NCBI RefSeq assembly: GCF_000208865.1
Contig: NC_018396.1
Coordinates: 434,001-498,000, forward strand
Reading direction: 5' to 3'
Length of the DNA: 64,000 bases
DNA from: Neospora caninum Liverpool
Taxonomy: Eukaryota > Apicomplexa > Conoidasida > Eucoccidiorida > Sarcocystidae
The position numbers and the translations under genes are program-made. This document shows positions 12,601 through 23,494 of this stretch, one piece after another (positions within the stretch are counted from its first letter, which is position 1; every line of letters begins with the position of its first letter). The notes below the pieces were generated by a model, which had not been told where the DNA came from, searched no databases, and worked only from the letters and a program-made list of their open reading frames with translations.

Positions 12601-15600
12601 GGAAGACGGAGTGTCGGGAGACGAGCGAAAGAAAAAGAAAGCGAAGGACGGACGCGAGCCTTCCAAAGGTTCCGACAGAGAAGCGAGAGACGGGGGAAGA
12701 GAACAAACACTTTTTTCACAAGGGTTGATCTCGCTGGTGTTTGGAGACTGCGACGCCAAGGTGTTTCGCGTGGCGCGTTTTGGTGAGTGATTCGCCGTCT
12801 CTCGTGTGAGCCGTGTGCAGGTGGAAGGCGCTGATGGCGACTCGGGCCTGGCGCCTTGTTCGTCGACAGAGGCGCCGGCGCCTCCGCTCTCCACCAACGC
12901 AGATGACAGCGCTGCCGTCGATGGCGAGCGCCCTGAGGACCCGAACCTTCCGGCCTCCAGCGAGGCGGGGGACGCCGGCGTCTCTTCTCAATCCCTGCCA
13001 TCTAGCGACTCGGCCGCTCCCGTGTGCGGCGAAAGCACGTCGCCGTCAGAGCCTGCGGGCCCAGCGTCTGTGCGCGGACGTCGCGCGGGAGACAGCGAGG
13101 AGAAGAAGAGCGGCCGCGCGAGTTCGGCCGATGGCGAGTCGGCGTTGCCCGGCGGCAAGCGGAAGCGCGGCGGGGCGTCTCAGGCGGGCGCTGTGGGGGG
13201 CAAGGGCGAGGAGGAGGACTGCGCGTCGGTCTCGGAGGCTGCGGGCAAGACGCCGAGCGGAAACGCAGAGGCGTTCGAGGCGGAAGACGACATGGGGCGG
13301 TCCGTAGCGGATGGCGCCTGCACGGCGGCTTCTGCGCAGGGGCCGGGAGGCGAGAACGCGCTGAACCCTTCAGCGCGGGGCGTCGGCCGTGGGAAGAAGC
13401 CGATGGGGCGCGTGAGCAACTGGGAAATGGAGCTCCTGGCCCAGAAGTTTCCGATCCGAGGCGAAATTCTCGGCGAGGACCGATACCTGAATCGCTACTT
13501 CTTGGTCCCCACGGCCCGCGGCGTCCCGCGCGTCTTCGTCGAGGCCTTTGAGCAGACGCGAATCGATCCCGCCGAGGCGCTGGAAGGCTTCCTGGACCAC
13601 GTCACCTCTGCCGCCGTGGAAGAGGAGGAGCGAAGGAAGGAGAAAGAAGGCAACGCGTCGGGCCCGACTGCTGGCCTGTCTCCCGGAATGCCCCACGCGA
13701 TGGGTCCGCGAGGCGGCGGTTTCGATGCGTCTCTCCCTGGAACTGCTGCGCCGCAAGCACCCGTCGGCGGCGCACTCGCAGGCCTCGGAGAAGGCGCCAA
13801 CCCAGCTGCATGCGCGCAGGCTGGAGTGTCCGGGGACCGCGGGGGTGAGGTGGGGCGACGCTCGAGTCGGCGAATTGCTCTCATGAAGGAGGAACAGAGA
13901 CACCAACAAGAACTCCAGGACTCGCTTTCTGCTGTCTCCGTGGCAGTCAATGGCGCGGGACGGCCTGACGATCGAAAGCGAAAGCGAGGCAGTCTCTCCT
14001 CAGAAGGAAAGAGAGCCGGACTGCTCGGCCCGAGCGGCTCTGCAGGCCTGAAGCCGGGCGACCTTGCAGGCGCTCTGGTGGGGCCCGCCGCGGTGCTGGC
14101 GAAGGACGGCAGCGTGGTCAGCGAGAAGGCCAAGTTGCACAGCCCTCGCGACGGCGAGGCGAGAACGAAACACTTGAACGACTTTGTCCGACGCGCGGTT
14201 GGCTTCGAATCCATCTCCACGTACCTCCACTACCTCGACGAAACCCTCAAGGCGTGTGGGCTGTTTGTCGTGCCGCCGGGACGCCCCCTGCAACAGCTCC
14301 AACACGCGCTCTCGCCGTACTTGCTGAGGGAGCGCGCACTGAAGGAGAAGCTCAGGCGCGTGGACCAGCAGGTGAGGCGCCCACGCAGGCAAAGAGAAGC
14401 TACACGGGGACGAGAAATGAGAAGGAAACACGGCTTTGGCCCGAAAGAGACGCACACTCGAGACGGAACGGGGAGGCGACCGGCGGACGAGGGCACTAGA
14501 CGAGACACGGGAGAGACTCGACAACGACAAAAGGGGAAGGAAGAGGCTTGTGGAAAAGGGAAGGGAAAACGGACTGCGAGTGACGGCAGGCCATGGACGA
14601 TACACTTTGGGAGTCGGGCTGGTCGAAAAAGGGGGGAAAGACGCGCCGTTTGAGAAGTTTGAGAAATTCCGGGTGTGGACGTCAGGCAGTCGAGAGCGCG
14701 ACTAGCCGGAAGAACGTGTCTTGTGCAGTCGTGCAAGAAACACATATCGTCGTTCGTGCATGTCACCTTCTTCTCTCTGCAGTTCCAGCAACTGGCGGCG
14801 GCGTCTCCGCTGCCGACGCCGGTGCCGACGTTTGTGCCCCCTTCGCCGTTCGCCGCGGCCATTTGGCACGGCTGCCGGTTGTTTCTCCAGATTGAGGAGG
14901 CGCTGCTGCTCCCGCTCTTTTCCTCTTCGTGGGGGTTTGCGAGCGAGTTCCAGAAACAACAACACATCCTGCGTCTCCTCGACCAAACCCGGGACCAGTG
15001 CTCGACTTCGGGCGCGGCCTCGCGCAGTCGCGGCGAGAGTAAGCGCGGGGCGCCGGGGAACGAGGACGATAGCGGTTCGGCCAGCTGCGGGCCCGACGAC
15101 GAGAAGGAGAGCGGCCAGCAGAAACCGGAGAGCAAAGAGAAGGAAGACCAAAACCTTGCCCAGACGGACCGGGATCTTCTGCACCAGCTGCGGAGCCGCG
15201 TGTGGCCGCAAGATGTCCTCCACAGGTGTCTCTCGGCTCTGGCCGCGCATGCAAACATCGTTGGAGGGGTCCAGAAGGGCCAAACGACCGGTGGGGTGGT
15301 CAAGAAACTCGAGGACGCGAAGAGCGAGAAATCCATCAAAGTGGAGGCAGACGCGTCCAAACTTCTAGCGACCGACGGCGAAGCGGACGCGGACGCAGGA
15401 CACCCATCGCACGTGGAGGACCAAGAGGCCAAAGACAGGGCGCGAGAAGAGAGACAGGAAGAAGAACAGGAAGCGCAGTGGATGGAAAGACGCATCTGCC
15501 TGGTAAGTTCGAGAAACCCACTCGAGCGATTCACGCCAACCTAAAAGCACGTGGCAACGAGAGGGAGGCCAGCTTCATGTTTCTACCCTCCCCACGTATG

Positions 15601-18600
15601 TATTTATATTCATATGTTTATATCTTTCGTGTACACTTGCTGGAATCTAACTCTTCTGTGGTGAAGGGAGGAAAAGGTGAGCGGCGTAGAGTCGAGCGTG
15701 GTCGGAGCTTTAGATATGCTTAGATGTGTGTGTGTTTGTTTGTTTCTGGGCGTACACGTGCACGGTAGTTCCTGTGTTCGTTGTTTTCGTGTTTTTGTGT
15801 GTGCTCCTCGAGATGAACTCTCCCCTTGTGTCCCTGTCACGAGGCCGCGGTGTCTGTTCCACTCTATCTGGCGTCCGAGCGTGGCGTGGAATGCGCTTGC
15901 CGGATGGTGCGTGTCGCGATGGAGATCCGAGAGACTCGAGGCTTTTTTGTTGCCAGTGTCTTGCGCGGCCACGGTGTATGTACAGGGCGTCTTCGTGCAA
16001 CTTCTCCTGTACATCGAAAACCGGCTCCACACGCTGTCGAACGTCCACACGGCCGCCTGGCACCTCCAGCAGCACGAGCAGTGGCGGCGCGAAGTGACTG
16101 CGCTCGGCGGGGCCTCGCTGCTCACACATCTCGCGCTGCCTCTGCCGCCGTTCGAGTTTGCGGCCTCGGCGTCCGGCGGAGACACAGAGAAAGGCGCGGG
16201 CGAGAAGGCGAAGGCTAGGGATGCCAAAAAGGGCCGAGAGGCGCGAGACGAAGAGGCGCCGGTGTCCCCGTCGGGTTCGCGAAGGCGCAGTCTCTCTGAG
16301 GACGATGGAGCGGCCGAGACGGTCCCGTGGCGGGAGAAAAAAGGACAGGACAGGAGCGGCAAGGGCGAAGGAAGCGGCGAGGCGGATGGGGACGACGAGG
16401 CCGAAGAGAGAGACGGCGAGAAGCCGAATCTGGATTGGCAGTCCCGCGATGGAGACGACGAAGACAGGCGCGGCGAGAGAGAAGAGGCGGACGTCCCGGG
16501 GCCCGACTCTCACGAAGGCCCTGAGTCGCCCCGGTCGACCTGCAGCAAAGCCGAGGCGCCGGCGCTGCCTTCGCCGCGTTTGTCGGCCGCAGCGGAGCGT
16601 GAACCGCCGTCGCCGGTCTCGGTCCCCGCGGCCTCGGCAGCGTCAGCGCTGTCTCCGACTTCGCCCTTGCGCCGCATCCACGCGCTGATTGAGGCGATTG
16701 GGTGGGAACGCGACCGCGTCTTTGGTTTCTTGCGCGACTTGCGCACGCGCGAATTCGACGAGATGAAACGCATGCAAGAGCTCGAAGGCCTCGCGCCGCA
16801 GAAGGCCCTGTTCGAACGCGAGCTCTTCGAGGGCGCGACGCTCCAGAGCACAGCGGCGTCGTCCTCTTTCCTTCCCGACGCGCAGGAAGACCCCGTCCTC
16901 TCGTGGACGGAAATCCGAAACAGACACGACGTTCTGGCCATCTGGGGCTGCTACCTTAATCTGTGGAAGGCGCACGGCCTTGACAAGCAGAAAGCTATCG
17001 ACGCCAGGACAACTGTCGACAGGTGAGCAACACCACGAGACAACGAGGCACACAAAACGCGAGGTCAGTTGGACGGACAGAGCACCAGCAGTGATGGGAA
17101 GAGGCGCAGAGGAAGCGGAACGGCGGGAAAAAGAGTGGCAGGATGGGGCGATTGAGATCGAGTGTCAGAAAGCCGCGAGAAGCAGAGCCGGGGAAGGACT
17201 GAAGAAGGCGATCGAACTGAACTGAGCAATTCGGCGTGGCCGCCGCGGCTCGCCGTTCCGTTCCGCTTCGCCAGGAAGCTTTGGGACGTTTTTTTCTCGT
17301 GGCCTTTCTTCGACGCGATGTGTCTACGTTTGCGCTTCGTCCGTCGCATTCGCTCGTGTTCACGAGCTGTGCTGTGTGTCCTCGCGGTCTCGGCTCTCAC
17401 GTCGATCTCCCCGCCTCTGGACGTTGTCACAGGAACACATTCCTCTCCCTACTGGCGCACGAGGAACAGAAGGCGCACTTGCCGGAGGTTGGCAGCCGCC
17501 TCTTTTATTTCCGGAAGGGCCACGAGCAGATGATGAAAGCGATGCAGGAGGTGAGGGCGAGTCATAGCACCGAACGTTCCCGGGTCGAGGGTGTCTCCAG
17601 TCTCTCGGACATTTCTGAACTGGGTTCTCCCCGAGCCCCGTCCGCTCTCGGCGGCCCTGGCTCGAAAACTGGCGGGTTTCCCCGAGACACAATCCAAACG
17701 AAGTCGAAGGCCCACGTTTGTCGTTTTCTGCGTTTCCACAGCTTTTCCCTCCAACGTTTCCTGTCGTGTTGTCTGGGGTGTTTCACCTCGCTGGTTTGCT
17801 TTTCTCCGTTTCCCTCGCGCACGTTCGAATCTGCTGTCCTTCCCTGTCTGCGTCCCTTCTTTGCGCCGTCTTTTCGCACCGCTGCAAACACATTCCGCAC
17901 GACCGTGTGCCTCACGGGCCTTTGTTTTTTGTCTCTGCGTCTTCCCAGGAGTGCGTGGACGCATCCGACCGCAAGCGTTGGCTAGACAGCACGTCGATTC
18001 CCTTGTCGATCCCCTTCGAGCTAGGCCGCGTCGAGGAGCTTGTTGTGGATTCTATTTCGTACCACCCGGGGATCATCTCGCCGCTGCCTCGGCCCCCGGC
18101 GGCTGCGACGTCGGCCGCGCTCTCACTTCTGTCAGGCCCAGCTGGACCCGAGGCCGAGACGGCGTGCCTGTTTCCGGAGAAAATGTATGCGTTCTCGATC
18201 GTGGATGACCCGTACGCTCTCGGCCTGCTTGTCGGCGACGCCGCCCGGCAAAGGGTTCGCAACGCGCCTTCCCAAACAGGCGCGGCGAAGCGAGAGGCGC
18301 CGGGGCCCAGTGCGGGGGCTGCGCCGACAGCCACTCCGGGAGTCTCCGCGTTCTCGGGCTCCGCTGCGCCCACGACGACAGACCTTCTCCTCTCTTCTCG
18401 ACTGTCCAACTCGGAAGGCCCGAATGAAACCGACTTCCTCGCCGTGCCAGCCAGCAACTCGGCTGCGGCCTCGACTCCTGGGCGGGCCTCCTCCACAGTG
18501 CGGTCGCCGGGACTGGAGCCGAACTTTGGGGCGGTGGACAGAGGCGAACTGGATGAGAGCGTGACTCCGTCCGATCCGTTTCTTTCCCGCGAGAAGACGC

Positions 18601-20111
18601 TCCCTGCCGGCGTCATCGGCAAGAGTGAGCTCGAGCTCCTCTGTGCGGCGGACCCGATCGTGGCTGCTGCCCAGGAGGCCGCCCGCGGAAAACACCTGCT
18701 CTTGCAGGAAGGCAAGGGCCGAGACGAAGGCGACGCAGCTGAGGTCGAAACGAAGGCGCCTGTGGAGACAGCGCCGTACTACAGAATGGTCTGCAGAGTG
18801 CTCAAGAGGTAAGCGGGGCGGTGAGAACAAGTACCGCGGGTCGGGGGCTTGCGTGTCGCCAGTTTCGGCAAAACTGCAAGTCTTCGTTTTCGCGCGAAAG
18901 TGCTAGGCACACACCTTAATAGGGTCTCCTCGCATCTGAGGCCACGGCCCCCGTCGTGACTGTCGAGCTGTCGAGGGAGTTTAGGGAGCTTTTTGCTGTG
19001 TCCTTTCCTCGCCGCTATCCCCTGCATGTACACCGCGTGACCGAGCAACGGGGGGGGTGAACGCGCAGGTTATTGACCGCTTCACCCTGAGAGCTTGTGT
19101 AACACCACACGGACATCGCGCGTCTTTCCAGACCCTCCAACCCGGTTTCCCTCGCTCTTTTTTGTGTGCAGAACCCACGACACGACAGCAGACAACATCA
19201 CCGACCGCGTGAAGTCTATTGTAGCGGCGGCCGCCGCGGCGAACGAGGAGAAGCCTCACACGCGAACGTCTTCGCGCCTGATGTCCTACCAGAATCGGTC
19301 GCTCTCGTCTCGCTCAGGCTCGCGGAGCAGCTCGAGCTGCAGTGAGAGGCGCGCGGGCTTCGGGCGCCACAAGGGCCAGGGCGGGTCCGGCGACGACGGC
19401 GCGGGGTCGCAGGGCGGCGCCGAGGGAGCCTTCCAGTCTCCGCATGCGTCGGGGCCGCAGGGCGAGCGCGAGGTCGTGCTGTGTGTGCCGATGCGGGCGG
19501 ACGACGTGGAGTTTGTGGTCCGCCGAGAAAAGGTCTTCCACGCGCTGAACCTGAACTGGATCCCCGGGATGAAATTCCGGATGGTGTTCCACACAACTGT
19601 CCCGGCGTCTTCTTCGGACGCGTCCGCCGGAAAGGAGAAGGACGGGACCACCTCCGGCTCCGGAAAAGACAGCGCCGCGACAGGCTGGGTGGGCGCCGTG
19701 GCGGGAGGCGCGACCAACGCGGCCAGCGCCGCTGGGGGCGGTGCGGGTGGCCAGGGTGCGTCCGGGGCGGGCGCGGGCCTCTCGGAGAAAGGCAGCGCAT
19801 GCGCGGCGGGCGACAGGCCGGCCTTTGTGTCCACGACAACCCGATACACAGGAACGATTCGGCGAGTCGACCTCCTCCATCCGGACTTCTGGGAGAACGT
19901 TGTGGTGGAGTGGGAAGATCGGAGCCGCGCCGGCCTCGGCGCCTTGGCCGGGAGCGGCTCGAGCCGGAGTGCCGGGTCGGGGACTGACCGTGGCACAGAG
20001 AGAGGCGGGGCCCAGAAACACGACGCAGACAGCGGGTTTGAAAACGTGAGCCTGTGGGAGCTCGAGCCGCTGAAGCGGCTCAAACGCCCCGGCGGAAGCG
20101 CGGGAGACTGA
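3621..20111 (+). CDS. RFTS: RFTS-DDT-WHIM chromatin-remodelling scaffold (TgRFTS-like)
   Basis: Exons: 3621-4676, 5131-5657, 6159-8052, 8554-11642, 12090-12312, 12821-14371, 14783-15502, 15986-17022, 17433-17550, 17949-18808, 19172-20111. They total 12015 nt, or 4004 residues, and every junction keeps phase. The start is an ATG in good context (gcggcgacATGG) with an in-frame stop 24 bases upstream. In order the protein has an RFTS domain (about 305-900), a DDT domain split by inserts (1160-1790), WHIM motifs 1-3 (2190-2265, 2475-2490, 2730-2777) and a C-terminal module (3790-4000). DDT/WHIM proteins of the Acf1/BAZ and plant RLT type hold ISWI ATPases, and TgRFTS is reported as a scaffold of the Toxoplasma SNF2h complex, so a nuclear scaffold role is likely. 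No cytosine methyltransferase motifs were seen, so this is not a DNMT. The least certain junction is the exon 8 acceptor: the better pyrimidine tract ends at 15956, but only 15986 keeps frame. Confidence 0.9.
4521..7280 (+). other. RFTS domain coding region (exons 1-3)
   Basis: The N-terminal half spans the exon 1/2 junction, with the motif VTDFLLYNKKGE matching the equivalent strand of DNMT1 RFTS domains. The central block around residues 525-590 contains LTEWMIDYG and the YAPVLQSLKYKF helix, which align with the EWWI and YAPIF segments of DNMT1. The last helices (residues about 855-900, FLESQVAAFEAS then SPFMNALRARV) match the end of the domain. About 260 residues of acidic and Gly/Ser-rich insert, plus a linker, separate the second and third blocks. 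In DNMT1 this fold binds ubiquitylated histone H3 and inhibits catalysis; here only binding could apply. Confidence 0.8.
8100..8116 (+). repeat. Poly-C tract in intron 3 of RFTS-like gene
   Basis: A run of 12 C, then G, then four C, starts 47 bases after the exon 3 donor at 8053. On the minus strand it is a G-run that could form a quadruplex. Confidence 0.8.
8554..10450 (+). other. DDT domain coding region, interrupted by inserts
   Basis: Exon 4 opens with a DDT-like helix pair (FPELLELQDFCRVFLEML then YPVDTLEAAL, residues about 1170-1205). After about 250 low-complexity residues comes LSDALFLRLLQLAFLHI (about 1463-1485). After 280 more comes MDFLTWPLVLQRML (about 1777), matching the closing LTWPEVLRQYL-type helix of DDT domains. 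The rest of exon 4 to 11642 is strongly acidic (Glu, Asp, Lys-rich) and probably disordered. Confidence 0.7.
11941..11998 (+). repeat. 24-bp tandem repeat with TGCATGCA core
   Basis: Two full copies and the start of a third, at exact 24-base spacing (11941, 11965, 11989), each beginning with TGCATGC. It lies in intron 4 of the RFTS-like gene, about 90 bases before the acceptor at 12089. TGCATGC is a common motif in apicomplexan regulatory DNA. Confidence 0.8.
12090..14371 (+). other. WHIM1-WHIM2-WHIM3 (WSD) coding region, exons 5-6
   Basis: Exon 5 encodes VTRRLQLLQWLIACIANG, a WHIM1-type helix. In exon 6, GEDRYLNRYFLV matches the WHIM2 signature (GxDRxxxRYW). Near its end YLHYLDETLKACGL and LLRERALKEKLRRVD match the WHIM3/WSD pattern, in which a one-step helix is followed by REkxLkekL. 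In ISWI partners these motifs contact the ATPase and linker DNA, which supports the scaffold role. Confidence 0.75.
12362..12450 (+). repeat. Purine (GGAAG/GAAAG) low-complexity tract in intron 5
   Basis: A nearly pure A/G stretch with imperfect 5- and 9-base periodicity, inside the RFTS intron that runs from 12313 to 12820. The acceptor chosen for exon 6 is at 12820. The stretch gives open reading frames rich in Arg and Glu that are not real. Confidence 0.7.
19461..20111 (+). other. C-terminal BRWD/ARF-like module of the RFTS protein
   Basis: Residues about 3790-4000, in the last exon, contain PGMKFRMVFHTT, then TRYTGTIRRVD, then VVVEWED, and end in SLWELEPL. The order GMxxxMxF, YTGTI, VxWD/E, SxWExEP is shared by BRWD/PHIP proteins and the auxin-response-factor ancillary domain. 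A Gly/Ala-rich insert of about 60 residues splits it. The resemblance is by eye and the function (chromatin or protein binding) is inferred. Confidence 0.55.
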
Positions 20112-23100
20112 GCGGAGCCTAATGCGGAGTGGATGTAGGCGAAACGGAGGGCGGCGCACCGTTCGCGACTCGCTTCCAGTTTCGAGAGGAACAGCACTGC
20201 GTATTTTAATGCATGCGCTGAAGGCTGCCGTCGGAATAAGGAGTTGGAAGCAGCCGGCACCATCCACAGGGGTGGATATTGCGGCTCTCTTGCCGTTTGG
20301 AGAGAAGTTTCATGCGAATGCGGAGGCAGCCCCGGAGAGAGGCGTTGGACAGAGCGGGAGGCAGCGACTGTGGAATGACAGGAAAGAAGAGAATTGTTAA
20401 AACAAAATGTGTTTTACGCGTCCATCAACGTCTGCAGCGGCTCTGGCCGTGTAGGCAAGAGAGGGTATGAAACAGTGGATCGTGTGTGGGGGCGCAGCCT
20501 AACGCGCGATACAACAAGGGACCAAGGCAACTGAAGCCGGTCAATTTGAGTCTCATTTGAGGACGGCAGAAAGGCAACGTCGAGTTTGTTGATATAGTCT
20601 CACCTGCATGTGTGTACATACACGCGTTGCAAACAGTGCACAGAAAGCAGTTGAAACGCGGCTGGAAGAGAGACGGGCATCCAGCTATGTTTTCTGGCGC
20701 CGATGCACGGATATTTGGTGGCATGTGGACATATCGTTGTAGGTGCGTATACCTGCATGTATCCAGTCAACGTATGTCGTTGCGATAACACGTGCCACAC
20801 ATTCTGAGATGACTTGTTTTTGTGTGATACGAGATGAAAAGATCACCCGACTTTGGACCACGTGTTGTCCTGGCCGTGGAAGCCATCTTTTCGCCGCTCA
20901 TTGTAACAGTGCAGCCGCTTCTGAAAAGTCTCCTGCCCATGCCTTACTACGGGCTTGGGTTCTTGGCGTCGTCGCCTCTCGTGTTGCTCCTCCCCCTATG
21001 TTTGCGTCCGTTTGTCTTGCTGTTTTCGCCTCTTGTACTGGCCCCATCTGCTTTGTTTTCTCGGCGTCTACACGTCTCTCCATTCGTCTCTACTGTTTCA
21101 GTGTTGCATGGTGGCCGATGCTTGAACAGCGATGGGAGATGCCCAGAAGTGTACAGAATTTCTTGCGCAAAAATCAGATGTGCTGCGTCTCAAAAGAGAA
21201 CCTCAAGCTTTGTTCTTCGTATTAGAATCATTTTTGTTACTCCTTGTACGTGAAGGGGGTTCCTGGGCACAGCCCGTCCCCGGCGCCGCGCCCAGGTGCC
21301 CACTTATATGGTCACTGCTGCGCTTTTGGCATAACCGGATCAAGAACTTCTCTGCTCTTTTGAGTTCGTGCCGGACTTCTTTCCTCGCAGCATGGCGGGA
21401 CGCATTCCCCCCTTTCGCCGGAGAGTCGCGATTCCCTCAGACTCTGATAACGTAGCTGCGTGGCTTACAAACGGTCCGTCAGAAAAAAGATTAATGAGTC
21501 ATGGCACCCTTGCGAGGCGCTCCGGCCTGATACAGCATCACATCCATCACAATGAAGAAGGCGCCCTCTGACCAGATAAGTTTTTATAGAAAAAAAGAGT
21601 AAACGTACACCACTTGGCAGCTCTAGATGGGCCGCGTTTTCTGAGGCGCACGCATCCTCTGCGACGACAACGCTTGTGACGGCCGAATGGCCCACGATTG
21701 AACCACCGTTCAAGTTCTTGTAGGTTTCTAAACCAAGGACGAACGACTGGCGGCAGTTGAGAACCAGTCCAGTAATACACGAGAGACATATATGCGTTAG
21801 TGGCTGCGTCCGATGCTTGCAGAAACAACGAATCAAAAATGGGTTGGATATGCTATTTTCTAATTTCCACTCTTGGCGCCGACGCTTAGCGGCAGCTACT
21901 CCAAGGCGCGGAGAGTCTTGTGCTGATCTCCAATGAATTCGCTGCTAGCGGTCCCTTGATTTTGAACGGCAACGCCAGGCAGAAAAACTCCCTTGAGAGA
22001 CTTCAGCCGTTTCAGAAACGAAACAAAACCACTATCTCGCCGGATATATTTATCTGAAAGAGACACTATAGCAGCTGGTGGTCTCTGCGAATCCGATGGC
22101 GCAAGGCGCTTGTCGCTGCGATGCTCCGTTCATGTGCGCCGTTCAACAGAGCAATCCATCGTCGACTTGTCTCGCTGCGTCGACGTTCCCTGCCATACCC
22201 GTCCACCGATCACTCGGTAATGCAAGGTTCTCCACCTTGACCTTTTCTTGCTTCAGCTACAAGGCGTCACTCTCCCCTGGCATCTCACCACTCAGTGTCT
22301 GTGTCACGGGCCTCTCTACTGGTCCCCGATGTCCGTATGTGCATAGACGGACATACTGGCACTGAGCGTCTCCGACGTCTCAGCTGCGATGCTGCGTAAC
22401 TGCCATGGGTCGTATTTTACGCCCTAGATTCAACTCCGATGCTCAGCGTCGCTTCTCTCTCTGGGCCTCGCTGTGCTACATCTATCTACTCCCTCCTTTT
22501 CTCCCTCGCCATTCGCGGGTGAGAGGAACAGTGAGATGAGACAGAGAAAAAACGCACCCGTGGGGGCTTCGCCAATGAACGTGGAGGCCCTCTAAGTCCC
22601 ACACGAAGTCTCCTTTGCTGCTGACTCTCTTTTTGTTTCTCTACCTGTGTCTGTCCTGGAGGAAATGGAACACGGCTCTGTCCTTCCACATGCAATTCCA
22701 GATCTACCGACCATGTGGAGCAGCCGAACCCCCGTGGCTCCAGCAACAAACACAAGATTCCTCCACCGTCCTGCTTTACGTCTACGGAGTTGAAACTGTT
22801 CGGACATGAAGAGACACGCCAGTCGCATAAAAGGCGAGAAGAAACACGGAAACAAATTCACGCAAAAAGGAATCGCATCACAACCAGAAACGCCAAATAT
22901 CACTCGGTTGCCTGTCGCACTTCCTTTCAAAGGCCCGGTAGCAGCTCCAGTGCCCTATTCTTCACTCTGAGATGTTCACATTTGTCTTTCCATTCTGACT
23001 ATTCATGTCGTATCGAAACCTGACTTCCTTCGCGTTGCTCCTCACCACTGATACTGGCACTGTTCTCCCTCTTAACCCCCGTGCGTTTCAAAAGACCGCA

Positions 23101-23494
23101 GCTGACAATAAGAAACGTGAAGAACCACAGAGCACCTCAACCTCGAAAAAATCCGGTCGATGTTGTCTACTAGCCGTGATGCTTCCGCTAGAGTTCCGCT
23201 TCTGCCTTGGCTTCCCTACTCTCTTTTAGTCTGGCCATGCTGGCTTAACAAATCGACCTTATTTCTACGGCGCTTCATTGCTGCGTCCTTTCCGTTTGAT
23301 ATTTGACTAACAGCTGTTCTCTCCGTACACCGTTTCCCTTTTTCCTGTTCTCTCTTCCCTCTTCTCTCCGCACTTTCCCCACGGTTCCTGCCACGTTTCC
23401 TTGGACACCAGGCGCTGCAGGAATACAATTCATTTCCCTCGCCATTGTCGTCTCCACCGCCCTTCGGTCGTCATTCGTCCTGCAGGTTTTCTCT
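20112..23494. other. Intergenic region between converging RFTS and TMEM14 genes
   Basis: No reading frame resembles a known family and no exon chain could be built on either strand. It should hold the 3' UTR of the RFTS-like gene on the left and that of the TMEM14 gene on the right. A hydrophobic frame at 20834-21253 is pyrimidine-rich low-complexity sequence without family features. A non-coding RNA cannot be excluded. Confidence 0.5.

Noticed and set aside
3621..20111. DNA cytosine methyltransferase
   Set aside because: Only the RFTS domain resembles DNMT1. No PCQ, ENV or other catalytic motif appears in any exon.
20834..21253. Hydrophobic 139-residue plus-strand frame that could be a membrane protein
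   Set aside because: Arises from CTT/GTT pyrimidine-rich sequence; no family motif, no splice partners.
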